Shown: positions 16,214-24,204 of the stretch, in pieces
Position numbering within the stretch: position 1 is the first letter of the stretch
Layout: the number at the start of each line of letters is the position of its first letter
DNA from: DATARH01 sp036268425
Lineage (GTDB): Bacteria > Pseudomonadota > Alphaproteobacteria > ATCC43930 > CGMCC-115725
Direction: 5' to 3'
Assembly (NCBI GenBank): GCA_036268425.1
Contig: DATAUE010000149.1
Coordinates: forward strand, 496,001-560,000
DNA length: 64,000 nt
The notes under the pieces: generated by a model
What the model saw: only the letters and a program-made list of their open reading frames with translations
Databases searched by the model: none
Told to the model about the DNA's origin: nothing
Made by a program: the position numbers and the translations under genes

Positions 16214-17641
16214 ATGCTCGACACCGTGATTACCGGCGGCACTGCCGTTCTGCCCTCCGGTGCGGAAAAAGCCGATATCGGCATCTCCGGCGACAAGATC
16301 GCCGCAATCGGCGCGCCGGGCGCGCTCGCCGGCCTCGGTGGACGGACGGTCGATGCGAGCGGGCAGATCGTTATTCCTGGCGGCATCGACCCGCATGTAC
16401 ATTGCCGCTGGCCGATGCCGGTGCCCGGCCAGACCCAGCACAACATGACCGACGGTCCCGACCGGGTCAGCCAGGCGGCCCTGCATGGCGGCACCACGAC
16501 GATTCTCGATTTCGCGCTGGTCGATGGCGACAACACCGTGCAGCAGGCGATCGAACGGCGCCAGAAGGAGTGGGCTGGCGACTGCTATTGCGATTACGGC
16601 TTTCACGTCATGGTGCAAGGCCAGTTCGACCATACCGTATCCGACCAGATCGCCGAGGCCGTCGCCGGCGGCCACGCCTCGGTCAAGATGTTCACCACCG
16701 ACATCACCCCCAGCCGCAAGGGACGGATGGTGCCGTTCGGCAATATCTGGGAGGTGCTGAAAGTCCTCGCGAAAACCGGCGGGATCGCCGCGATCCACGC
16801 CGAGGACAATGACATCGTCATGCACATGTACGACAAGCTGACGCGCGAAGGGCGCACCGGCTTTGAGAACCTCGCCGAAGTCCACAACACGCTGAGCGAA
16901 GACCTCGCCTTCAACCGGGTGATCCGGCTGGCGGCCAATATCGAGGGCTGCGCGCTTTATATGCTGCACACTTCGGCGGCGACCGGGGTGCGGGCGATCG
17001 CAACGGCGCGGGCCAGCGGCGTGCCGATTTATGGCGAGACGCTACACCAGTACCTGATGTATTCGGCTGAAGACTACAAAAAGCCCAATGGTCAGATCTA
17101 CCACACCTACCCGTCGCTGAAATTCGCCGAAGACCACGCGGCCTTGTGGGAAGGCACCAATCACGGCGCGATCCAGACCGTCGCCACCGACGAAATCTGC
17201 TGCCCGCTGAAATTCAAGCTGCAGGGCAACAAGATCGACGACACCACCGGCGGCAATGCCGGCGTCGAGCCGCGCGTGTCGCTGATCTATACCGAGACCG
17301 TCGAAAAGCGCGGCTATGACCTGACGCAATTCGTCAACCTCGTCTCGACCAACGCCGCCAAGATCATGGGCATGTACCCGCGCAAGGGCGCGCTGGCGGT
17401 CGGCTCCGACGCCGACATCGTCCTCCTCGACACGCGCCACCGCCACACGGTGCGCGCCGACGACATGCACGAGGCCGATTATTCCCCCTGGGAAGGCCGC
17501 GACCTCGCCTGCTGGCCCTCCCTGACCATGCTGCGCGGCAAGATCGTTATCGAAGGGGGTGCGCTGAAAGGCGACCCGAAAGACGGCACGTTCCTCTCCC
17601 GCAAGGTAACCGACGACATCCGGACGCGGCCGGCGGTATAG
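16214..17641 (+). CDS. Dihydropyrimidinase/hydantoinase-like cyclic amidohydrolase, divergent
   Basis: A 475-residue TIM-barrel amidohydrolase. Metal ligands expected in the family are visible: GIDPHVHC (HxH), the carboxylated lysine in ASVKMFTT, IHAEDND, MLHTSAATGV and ATDEICC (Asp). Differences from true D-hydantoinases and dihydropyrimidinases are clear: the Tyr shortly after the lysine (KxFMAY) is replaced by Thr/Asp (KMFTTDI), TDHCPF is TDEICCP, and ETCPQYL is ETLHQYL. The ring substrate is therefore probably not a simple hydantoin. The ATG has a GGAAGG SD and is 11 bases downstream of the CobW GTPase. A close paralogue is at 36993-38423 on the other strand. Confidence 0.85.
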   Translation: MLDTVITGGTAVLPSGAEKADIGISGDKIAAIGAPGALAGLGGRTVDASGQIVIPGGIDPHVHCRWPMPVPGQTQHNMTDGPDRVSQAALHGGTTTILDFALVDGDNTVQQAIERRQKEWAGDCYCDYGFHVMVQGQFDHTVSDQIAEAVAGGHASVKMFTTDITPSRKGRMVPFGNIWEVLKVLAKTGGIAAIHAEDNDIVMHMYDKLTREGRTGFENLAEVHNTLSEDLAFNRVIRLAANIEGCALYMLHTSAATGVRAIATARASGVPIYGETLHQYLMYSAEDYKKPNGQIYHTYPSLKFAEDHAALWEGTNHGAIQTVATDEICCPLKFKLQGNKIDDTTGGNAGVEPRVSLIYTETVEKRGYDLTQFVNLVSTNAAKIMGMYPRKGALAVGSDADIVLLDTRHRHTVRADDMHEADYSPWEGRDLACWPSLTMLRGKIVIEGGALKGDPKDGTFLSRKVTDDIRTRPAV

Positions 17642-17652
17642 CGGCTGAGAAA

Positions 17653-17783
17653 GCCCCTCACCCCAACCCTCTCCCTTTCCCCGCAAGCGCGGAGAGGGCG
17701 CGGACAGCGCGTTGATTAAACCCTCGCCCCGCTTTGCGGGGAGAGGGAGGGGCCCGCGCCGCAGGCGTGGGAGGGTGAGGGGC
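17653..17783. repeat. Intergenic palindromic repeat (cccctcaccc...gggtgagggg), long copy
   Basis: It starts with gcccctcaccccaaccctctc and ends with its reverse complement style gggtgaggggc. Internal stems are ccccgcaagcgcgg and ccccgctttgcggggagagg. This is a known type of interspersed proteobacterial intergenic element; the dyads are seen directly. It separates the cyclic amidohydrolase from the first enolase-superfamily gene and may act as a terminator or processing site. Confidence 0.8.
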
Positions 17784-17868
17784 AGCACCGCCGGTTAAGG
17801 CGACTCAACTTCGCCGCTTTTTGCTCTAACATCGCGCCCAACCGCCCCGAACACCCGAAGGTGACGCC

Positions 17869-18969
17869 ATGAAGATCACGACCATCAACACCGGCATCGT
17901 CAACCTGCCGGCGAACGAGCCGCTGGCCGATGCCGCGGCCAATCCCAATGGCAAGCGGCCGATCGTCTGGGTGACGGTCGGTACCGATAGCGGGGTGCAG
18001 GGGATTGGTGTCGCGTATTTCGGCGGCTCGCTGACCGGCACGTTGCGGCACGCAATCGCCGAACTCGGCGCCCTTCTGGTCGGCGACGACCCGCAGCTCA
18101 CCGAGGGCATCCACAAAAAGCTGTTCAACGCGGCGGGCGGTTCGGCCGGACCGGGTGGCGTTTATCACCTGGCGTTGTCGGCGCTCGACATCGCAATCTG
18201 GGACATCAAGGCAAAGGCGCTCGACCTGCCATTGTGGCGGCTGCTTGGCGGCGCCCGCGACCGGGTGCCGACCTATGCCTCGGGCGCCCTGATGCGCGAA
18301 TTGTCGCTCGACCGGGTCGTCAAGGCCGCCGCCACCTTGAAAGACAAGGGCTGGAAAGAGATGAAGACCCAGCTCGCGCTCCCCGGCACGACGACCCCGA
18401 AGATCGAGGTCGAGCGCATGGTCAAGATCCGCGAGGCGATCGGCCCGGACATCAAACTGATGTGCGACATCAACCAACGCTGGCGGCCTGAGCAGGCGAT
18501 GGATATCGGCCGCCGTGTCGAGGATGCCGGGGTCGGCCTGTTCTGGCTCGAAGACGTGACGACCGCCGACGACTATCCCGGCCTCGCCCGCATCGCCGAC
18601 GCCCTCTCCACCCCGGTCGCCGGCGGCGAGTACGTCTGGGGCATCGTGCCGTTCCGCCACATGATGGAGGCGCGCTCGGTCGACATTCCGATGGTCGACC
18701 TCGTGCGGGTCGGCGGCATTACGCAATGGCTGAAGGTCGCCGGTATGGCCGAGGCCTTCAACCTGCCGGTCGTCAGCCACCTGATCCCCGAGGTCCACGT
18801 CCACCTGATCGCGGCGGTGCCAAACGGCCTGACCGTCGAGTACATGCCGTGGCTCGGCATGCTGTTCAAGGAAGTGCCGGAACAGCAAAACGGCGAACTG
18901 GTGATGCCAAAAGCACCGGGCCTGGGTATCGAATTCGACCAGGCAGTCCTCGATAAGTACAAGGCGTAG
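17869..18969 (+). CDS. Mandelate racemase/muconate lactonizing-type enolase-superfamily enzyme, copy 1
   Basis: A 366-residue enzyme with a capping domain (about 1-125) and a beta/alpha barrel. Aligned with mandelate racemase it keeps the first Lys (Lys166), the Mg ligands Asp200, Glu228 and Glu254, the His304-Asp277 dyad and Glu324. The second barrel lysine is replaced by Gln168 (KTQLALP instead of KxK). This predicts proton abstraction by the His-Asp dyad on one face with no Lys base on the other, more like a stereospecific dehydratase or isomerase than a racemase. The SD is GAAGGTG. It is the first of three tandem paralogues (19096 and 20624), each separated by repeat or remnant DNA. Substrate unknown. 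Confidence 0.85.
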   Translation: MKITTINTGIVNLPANEPLADAAANPNGKRPIVWVTVGTDSGVQGIGVAYFGGSLTGTLRHAIAELGALLVGDDPQLTEGIHKKLFNAAGGSAGPGGVYHLALSALDIAIWDIKAKALDLPLWRLLGGARDRVPTYASGALMRELSLDRVVKAAATLKDKGWKEMKTQLALPGTTTPKIEVERMVKIREAIGPDIKLMCDINQRWRPEQAMDIGRRVEDAGVGLFWLEDVTTADDYPGLARIADALSTPVAGGEYVWGIVPFRHMMEARSVDIPMVDLVRVGGITQWLKVAGMAEAFNLPVVSHLIPEVHVHLIAAVPNGLTVEYMPWLGMLFKEVPEQQNGELVMPKAPGLGIEFDQAVLDKYKA

Positions 18970-18978
18970 CCCCGACTG

Positions 18979-19052
18979 GCCCCTCACCCCGGCCCTCTCC
19001 CCGCAGGCGGGGAGAGGGAGGGACCCGCGCGAAGCGTGGTTGGGTGAGGGGC
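18979..19052. repeat. Intergenic palindromic repeat (cccctcaccc...gggtgagggg), short copy
   Basis: A second copy of the element at 17653, here a simple version: gcccctcaccccggccctctc, the stem ccccgcaggcgggg, and the terminal gggtgaggggc. It lies between enolase-superfamily copies 1 and 2, as the long copy lies before copy 1. Confidence 0.8.
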
Positions 19053-19095
19053 AACAGCCTCACCCTCGACATGCCGTTAGACGGAATCAGCACCC

Positions 19096-20193
19096 ATGAA
19101 AATCACCACATTCCGCTCGCAAATCCTCAACGTGCCGGAAGACGAGCCGCTGGCCGGGGCGCTCGAAAAAGAGGGCAGCACCCGCCCGATCGTGGTCCTG
19201 ACGCTCGGCACCGACAATGGCATCGAGGGCATCGGCGTCAGCTTTTACGGCGGAGCTTTGACAAAGACCCTCAAGAGCGCGATCGACCAGATGTGCGAAC
19301 TCTGCATCGGCGAAGACCCGCTGCGCCTCGAAGCCATCATCAGCAAGCTGGAGGGCGCCGCCGGCGGCTCCGGGCCGGGCGGCATCTTTACGCTCGCCCT
19401 GTCGGCGATCGATATCGCGCTGTGGGACATCCGCGGCAAGGCGCTGGAACAGCCCGTCTGGAAATTGATCGGCGGCGCCCGCCAGCGCATCGCCACCTAT
19501 GCCAGCGGCGCCTTGCGTCGCGGCCTGCCGCTTGACACCGTGGTGCGCGCTGCCGCCAAGCTGAAAGAAAGCGGCTTCCGCGAGATGAAGACGCAACTCG
19601 CATTGCCGGGCATCACCTCGCCGGCCATCGAGGTTGACCGTATGAAGAAAGTGCGCGAGGCGATCGGGCCGGATGTCGCGCTGATGTGCGACATCAACCA
19701 GCGCTGGCGCGTCGAACAGGCGATCGATATCGGCAAGCAGGTCGAGGATGCCGGGGTCGGCCTGTTCTGGCTGGAAGACGTGACCGCGCACGACGATTAC
19801 GCCGGCATCGCGCGGGTCAATGCCGCGCTCTCGACCCCAATCTGCGGCGGCGAACTGGTCTACGGCGTCGTGCCGTTCCGCCACATGATCGAGGCGCGCT
19901 CGGTCGATTTCGTGATGATCGACCTGGTGCGGGCCGGCGGCGTCACGCCGTGGCTGAAGATCGCCGGCATGGCCGAGGCATTCAACCTGCCGGTCGTCAG
20001 CCATGTGATCCCCGAATTCCACGCCCACCTGATCGCCGGCATCCCGAACGGGCTGACGGTCGAATACATGCCGTGGATGCTCAAGCTGTTCGAAAAGACC
20101 CCGACCCTGGACAAAGGCGAATTGGTGCTAAGCGACAAACCCGGCTTCGATCTCGCCTTCGATCCCGCCGCGGTTCGACGCTTTGCCGCCTGA
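19096..20193 (+). CDS. Mandelate racemase/muconate lactonizing-type enolase-superfamily enzyme, copy 2
   Basis: A 365-residue paralogue of the previous gene, colinear throughout. It has the capping loop motif SFYGGALTKTLKSAI, the K-T-Q variant in REMKTQLALPG, Mg ligands in MCDINQRW, FWLEDVT and CGGELVYG, and the catalytic His in VSHVIPEFHAHL with its partner Asp in MIDLVRAGG. The 20s loop (NVPEDEPLAGALEKEGSTRP) differs from the other copies, and this loop usually sets substrate choice. The SD is weak. It is followed by 430 bases holding a pseudogene remnant. Confidence 0.85.
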   Translation: MKITTFRSQILNVPEDEPLAGALEKEGSTRPIVVLTLGTDNGIEGIGVSFYGGALTKTLKSAIDQMCELCIGEDPLRLEAIISKLEGAAGGSGPGGIFTLALSAIDIALWDIRGKALEQPVWKLIGGARQRIATYASGALRRGLPLDTVVRAAAKLKESGFREMKTQLALPGITSPAIEVDRMKKVREAIGPDVALMCDINQRWRVEQAIDIGKQVEDAGVGLFWLEDVTAHDDYAGIARVNAALSTPICGGELVYGVVPFRHMIEARSVDFVMIDLVRAGGVTPWLKIAGMAEAFNLPVVSHVIPEFHAHLIAGIPNGLTVEYMPWMLKLFEKTPTLDKGELVLSDKPGFDLAFDPAAVRRFAA

Positions 20194-20229
20194 GATTTTG
20201 CCAAAACGCGACCGGGTGGGTATCGAGGT

Positions 20230-20465
20230 GAGCGCCTGGACGGACGGTTACATCGCCGAGGTCGATTACACCTTCGGGTACTACACCAAGATGAACCCGC
20301 CGCAGCAGCAGGAGTTTCTGGCGACGATCGACGATGTGGCTCTGCGCCAATCGACCCGCGATTTGCTGCGGAATCAGCAATTCCGGCGCGATTGCGGGTC
20401 AAGGGTGCGCACCGCGTAGCCCCGCTGGAACCGATGGCGGGATTGCGGCGCCTGCGGATCATGGT
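20230..20465 (+). pseudogene. Remnant of a methyltransferase-regulatory-domain protein
   Basis: In one frame the DNA encodes WTDGYIAEVDYTFGYY followed by MNPPQQQ, resembling the start of alphaproteobacterial SAM methyltransferases of the 'regulatory domain' type (GYVTDIDYTxGYYxELNP). It then jumps to LRQSTRDLLRNQQFRRD, a motif of the regulatory domain of the same proteins. The similarity continues in another frame after about 20400 (VKGAHRVAPLEPMAGLRRLRI). The catalytic methyltransferase core is missing and there is a frameshift, so this is a decayed fragment. The family assignment is from memory of the motifs. Confidence 0.55.
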
Positions 20466-20623
20466 GGTGTCGCAAGCCGCTAGAAACCGCCGAGGAAAAC
20501 ATGGCAGAACTGACCGGCATTGCGCGCGATTTCGTCGAAAAGCGGTGCCGGCTCTGCGAGCGTTGCAAATCGCCTGACCATCGGACAAATCGTCCCTGAC
20601 AATCGCCCTGGGAGGGCATCCGC

Positions 20624-21721
20624 ATGAAGATCGCTTCGCTGCATACCGATCTCGTTTTATTGCCGAATGACGAGCCGCTGGCCGGCTTTTCGGAAAACCC
20701 AAATGCAAAAAACCCGATCATCCTGTTGCGTCTGCGCACCGATGACGGCATTGAAGGCCTCGGCGTGTGCTATTTCGGCGGCGCGCTCAGCCGCACATTG
20801 CGCCATGCGGTCGAGGAACTCGGCGCGCTGATTATCGGCGACGACCCGCTGCGGGTCGAAGCGATTGCGCAGAAATTGCGCAACGCCGCGGGATCGTCAG
20901 GGCCGGGCGGCATCCTGATGATGGCGATGTCGGCGATCGATCTCGCGCTGTGGGACATCAAGGGCAAGGCGCTCGGCCTGCCGTTATGGAAATTGCTCGG
21001 CGGTGGGCGCGACCGCATCCGCACTTACGCCAGCGGTGCCTTGCGGCGCGGGCTGAAGCTTGACGAGGCGGTGACCGCCGCCGGCCGCCTGCGCGAAAAG
21101 GGGTATCGCCAGACCAAGATGCAATTGGGCTTGCCGGGTGTCACCTCCGTCGGGCGCGAGGTCGAGCAGGCCAAGCTGATCCGCGAAGCCTGCGGCCCTG
21201 ACATGGATTTGATGTGCGACATCAACCAGCGCTGGCGGCCGGAACAGGCGATCGATATCGGCCGCCGCGTCGAGGATGAAGGGGTCGGCCTGTTCTGGCT
21301 CGAAGACGTAACGACGCACGACGATTACGCCGGCCTCGCGCGCGTCGCCGATGCGCTGTCGACGCCGGTGGCGGGCGGCGAGTACCTGTATGGCATCGTG
21401 CCGTTCCGCCATATGTGCGAGGCGCGCTCGGTCGATATCGTGATGATCGATCAGGTGCGCTCGGGCGGTATCACCAACTGGCTCAAGATCGCCGGCATGG
21501 CCGAGGCGTTCAACCTCGCGGTGGTCAGCCACGGCGTTCCGGAAATCCATGTGCATCTGGTCGGCGCCGTCGCCAACGGCCTGACCGTCGAATACATGCC
21601 CCGCCTGTTCGCGATCTGGAAGGACGTGCCGCAGCCAGTCAACGGCGATTTATTGATGCCGACCGCGCCGGGCCTGTCGCTGGAATTCGACCAGGCAGCG
21701 GTCGACAAATACCGGGCTTAG
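20624..21721 (+). CDS. Mandelate racemase/muconate lactonizing-type enolase-superfamily enzyme, copy 3
   Basis: A 365-residue third paralogue. It shares CYFGGALSRTLRHAVEELGA with copy 1 (YFGGSLTGTLRHAIAELGA), suggesting that 1 and 3 are the closer pair. Active-site blocks are QTKMQLGLPG (K-x-Q again), MCDINQRW, FWLEDVT, AGGEYLYG, MIDQVRSGG and VSHGVPEIHVHL. A good SD (ggagg, 20611-20615) is 8 bases before the ATG. The alpha/beta hydrolase follows 57 bases downstream and is probably co-transcribed. Confidence 0.86.
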   Translation: MKIASLHTDLVLLPNDEPLAGFSENPNAKNPIILLRLRTDDGIEGLGVCYFGGALSRTLRHAVEELGALIIGDDPLRVEAIAQKLRNAAGSSGPGGILMMAMSAIDLALWDIKGKALGLPLWKLLGGGRDRIRTYASGALRRGLKLDEAVTAAGRLREKGYRQTKMQLGLPGVTSVGREVEQAKLIREACGPDMDLMCDINQRWRPEQAIDIGRRVEDEGVGLFWLEDVTTHDDYAGLARVADALSTPVAGGEYLYGIVPFRHMCEARSVDIVMIDQVRSGGITNWLKIAGMAEAFNLAVVSHGVPEIHVHLVGAVANGLTVEYMPRLFAIWKDVPQPVNGDLLMPTAPGLSLEFDQAAVDKYRA

Positions 21722-21777
21722 GTCAACACTTCGCTTTCGCCAAACTGACCGCCAAACTGACCGAGGGAGAAAACGCC

Positions 21778-22524
21778 ATGCCGTTTTACGAAAGAGGCAA
21801 TGTTCGCATTCATTACGAAGAAGCCGGTTCCGGCTTTCCGCTGCTGGTCATTCCCGGCGGCGGGCTGAACTCGACGATCGAAGGCCTCAAGACGCATCCG
21901 TTCAACCCGTTGGTCGAATTCAAGAACGAGTATCGCGTCATCGCGGCCGATCTGCGCAATGCCAATGGCGGCCAGTCCACCGGCCCGCTCGAAATCGACC
22001 GGCCCTGGGATTCCTACACCGACGATCATCTCGGCCTGATGGATCATCTGGGGATCAGCGAGTTCTTCGTGCAGGGATTCTGCATCGGCGGCCCGTTCAT
22101 CTGGAACCTGCTGCGCCGCGCGCCCCGGCGCATCGTTGCCGCCGTGCCGACCCAGCCGAGCGGCTCCCGCCCGGAAATGCGTGACCTGTTCTACCAGAAC
22201 AACATCAAGGGCTGGGCCCCGCGGCTGTGCGAAAGCCGCGCCGACATCTCGATGGCAACGGCCGAAGCCTTCCTGACCAGCATGTACCGCACCAACCCTG
22301 ATTTCGTGTTCACCGTAACCCGCGATTTCGTGCGCGACTGCCAGACCCCGATCCTGGTCCTGCCCGACGACGTCCCGGCCCACCCCTACGCGGTCGCTAT
22401 GGAAAGCGCGATGCTCGCGCCTAACGCGCAGGTAAGCCTGTACCCGTGGAAAGACGTGCCGGAGAAGATTCCGCTGGCGGTCCGCCACATCCGCACGTTC
22501 CTGAAGGCGAACCGTCGAACGTAA
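21778..22524 (+). CDS. Alpha/beta hydrolase with Cys at the nucleophile elbow
   Basis: A 248-residue single-domain alpha/beta-hydrolase-fold protein. The oxyanion strand is LLVIPGGGLNSTIEG (about 22-36). The nucleophile elbow reads VQGFCIGGP (98-106), so Cys102 takes the place of the usual Ser, as in dienelactone hydrolases (GFCFGG). Near the C-terminus, where most members have a GH pair, this one has LYPWKDVPEKIPLAVRHI, so the canonical catalytic His is not obvious. The start ATG at 21778 is preceded by gaccgagggagaaaacgcc; the frame runs farther upstream but overlaps enolase-superfamily copy 3. A C-C, ester or lactone hydrolase acting after copies 1-3 is plausible but unproven. Confidence 0.75.
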   Translation: MPFYERGNVRIHYEEAGSGFPLLVIPGGGLNSTIEGLKTHPFNPLVEFKNEYRVIAADLRNANGGQSTGPLEIDRPWDSYTDDHLGLMDHLGISEFFVQGFCIGGPFIWNLLRRAPRRIVAAVPTQPSGSRPEMRDLFYQNNIKGWAPRLCESRADISMATAEAFLTSMYRTNPDFVFTVTRDFVRDCQTPILVLPDDVPAHPYAVAMESAMLAPNAQVSLYPWKDVPEKIPLAVRHIRTFLKANRRT

Positions 22525-22530
22525 CATCCT

Positions 22531-22570
22531 TGGTCCCGATGGATATGGATATCCATACCCACCGGGACCA
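22531..22570. terminator. 40-base near-perfect palindrome after the hydrolase gene
   Basis: The sequence reads tggtcccgatggatatggat and then its near-exact reverse complement, 18 of 20 positions pairing, with no loop. It begins 7 bases after the stop of the alpha/beta hydrolase. There is no T-run, so it may work as a Rho-assisted terminator or 3'-stabiliser, or be another mobile palindrome. It marks the border to AT-richer DNA. Confidence 0.6.
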
Positions 22571-22747
22571 GTCACCTCAGTAGTCGCATTCCTGGCGAAG
22601 GCCAGTCGGCGCTAACAAAATTGTCATTCCGGGGCCGAACCCAAATCCAAGAAACACGGGCCAAGCCGAATATGCGCATGGTCCGTTTGGTCATCAAACT
22701 GGGGTTCGTTATTACGACCACATGGCTGAATTGGAGTTAGGGACAAT

Positions 22748-23950
22748 ATGGCTAGCAAGCGGGCAACTGCTGAGCAGTTCGAACGATATAAAGAACTGCA
22801 GACGCAGGCTTGGGGTGGCCCCGAAAAGGTCGCCACGCTGATGGAGTCATCTAACGATTACAGGCGCGCCTTTGCCGGAGGAGTGTACGGCCGATACGAG
22901 GGAGAGTTAAATCACATCACACCCTGGGTGCAACGACTCGTTCCGGATGTGGCTGAACGCAGATTGTTCGAAATCGGGTGTGGCACTGGTGCAAGTACAG
23001 CAGCATTCGCGACAATTTGCAAGGGCGTCACGGCTTTCGACATAGATGCTAGAAGGGCGCAACTCGCGCAAGAACGTCTGCAGATTTTTGGCGCGATGGG
23101 CTCGACAGCGACGGCCGCCAATTTCGTTGAAATTCTCAACCGGCTCGATGCTGAGGATATTGTTGACGGTGTTCTTATGTTCGCCGTCATGGAGCACATG
23201 TATCCTGCCGAGCGTATCGAGGTACTGAAGAGGGCATGGAGAAAGTTGCCACCCGGCGGCATAATCGTCATCGGGGAGACGCCAAATCGGCTGTGCTATT
23301 TCGATCCCCATACGTTCCTCCAGCCGTTTGCCAACCTCCTGCCGCCTGACCTCGCAAAGCTGTGGGGAGAAAATTGCGTCAACGACGCAACGCGCGCGGC
23401 GATCAAAGCGGCCCCCACGGATAACTATATGATGCTGAGAGATTCGCTCGTAAGGATGGGTCAAGACGGACTGAGCTTTCACGAATTCGAACTCGCGATC
23501 AGTGCCAACGTCCATGAGTGTATTATTTCGGAAGAATTTGATCCAGAAATTAACGATTTTAATAAACCGTATCGATTAGAGCATGACATACTTAGTAAGT
23601 ATCTGCGGGAAAGGACCCCGCATGTAAATCCCGTTTTTGCAATGCCTCTACTTTATCTTGTGATTCGCAAAGCTGGAGAATTTCAGCCAGGAACGCTGGT
23701 AACGGTGACGGAAGAAGTATCTCGTGATCACCTGCAAGGTGTCGGATTATTGCAGTCGGGCGACGCGCTTACTGAGCGACGAAAAATCATTGAGACTTTG
23801 TATAGGCGCATTCTGAGGAGAAGACCGCGCGAGATAGAATTTAATTATTGGGTAGACCGTTGCAATGGGCTTTCCTCCATTCCAAAAATCATCGACGAGT
23901 TTTTCGAAGTTAATGAAAAAATCAACGCGCAATTGCCACCCGCACTATAA
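22748..23950 (+). CDS. SAM-dependent methyltransferase with C-terminal DUF4214-like domain
   Basis: A 400-residue protein. Class I methyltransferase motif I is LFEIGCGTGAST (73-84), motif II FDIDARRAQLAQERL, with MFAVMEHMYPAERIEVLKRAWRKLPPGG as the motif IV-V region. Residues about 343-393 (IETLYRRILRRRPREIEFNY, then W, then the IIDEFF end) match the DUF4214 pattern found in glycan-related and S-layer-like proteins. Codon use and base composition are visibly AT-richer than the neighbours (for example 23520-23620), indicating recent acquisition. A role in sugar or surface-glycan methylation is inference. Confidence 0.75.
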   Translation: MASKRATAEQFERYKELQTQAWGGPEKVATLMESSNDYRRAFAGGVYGRYEGELNHITPWVQRLVPDVAERRLFEIGCGTGASTAAFATICKGVTAFDIDARRAQLAQERLQIFGAMGSTATAANFVEILNRLDAEDIVDGVLMFAVMEHMYPAERIEVLKRAWRKLPPGGIIVIGETPNRLCYFDPHTFLQPFANLLPPDLAKLWGENCVNDATRAAIKAAPTDNYMMLRDSLVRMGQDGLSFHEFELAISANVHECIISEEFDPEINDFNKPYRLEHDILSKYLRERTPHVNPVFAMPLLYLVIRKAGEFQPGTLVTVTEEVSRDHLQGVGLLQSGDALTERRKIIETLYRRILRRRPREIEFNYWVDRCNGLSSIPKIIDEFFEVNEKINAQLPPAL

Positions 23951-24204
23951 TTGGTGTGGGAGCTAATAGAATACGCGCACGAAGTCTTATTGTAGCGATA
24001 CGATAGGGCGGTCAATCCGATTTGACACTAATAAAATCGGTTGATATCGGCGGCCACCGAGCGTCGGCTCACGACGTGCCAAATGGGGTCGAGTTGCTTG
24101 CTTTCGCGCTGCTTGTGTAATTCCGCGCGACCTGCAGTGCCCTGCCTGCGCCGTTAACAGTGCAGGTGCGCAGCATCCCGAAAAGCCGCCGCCTCCGCTC
24201 TTTA
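23951..24204. other. Non-coding AT-rich to mixed spacer
   Basis: The 500-base gap between the methyltransferase and the cupin gene holds no credible gene. The first 100 bases are AT-rich like the methyltransferase. The rest changes to normal composition and leads into the IS481-like remnant. No RNA gene or strong promoter was recognised. Confidence 0.5.

Noticed and set aside
17716..18987. A 423-codon minus-strand frame across enolase-superfamily copy 1
   Set aside because: Antisense shadow of a clear enzyme gene; composition biased to Arg/Asp/His and no recognisable domain.
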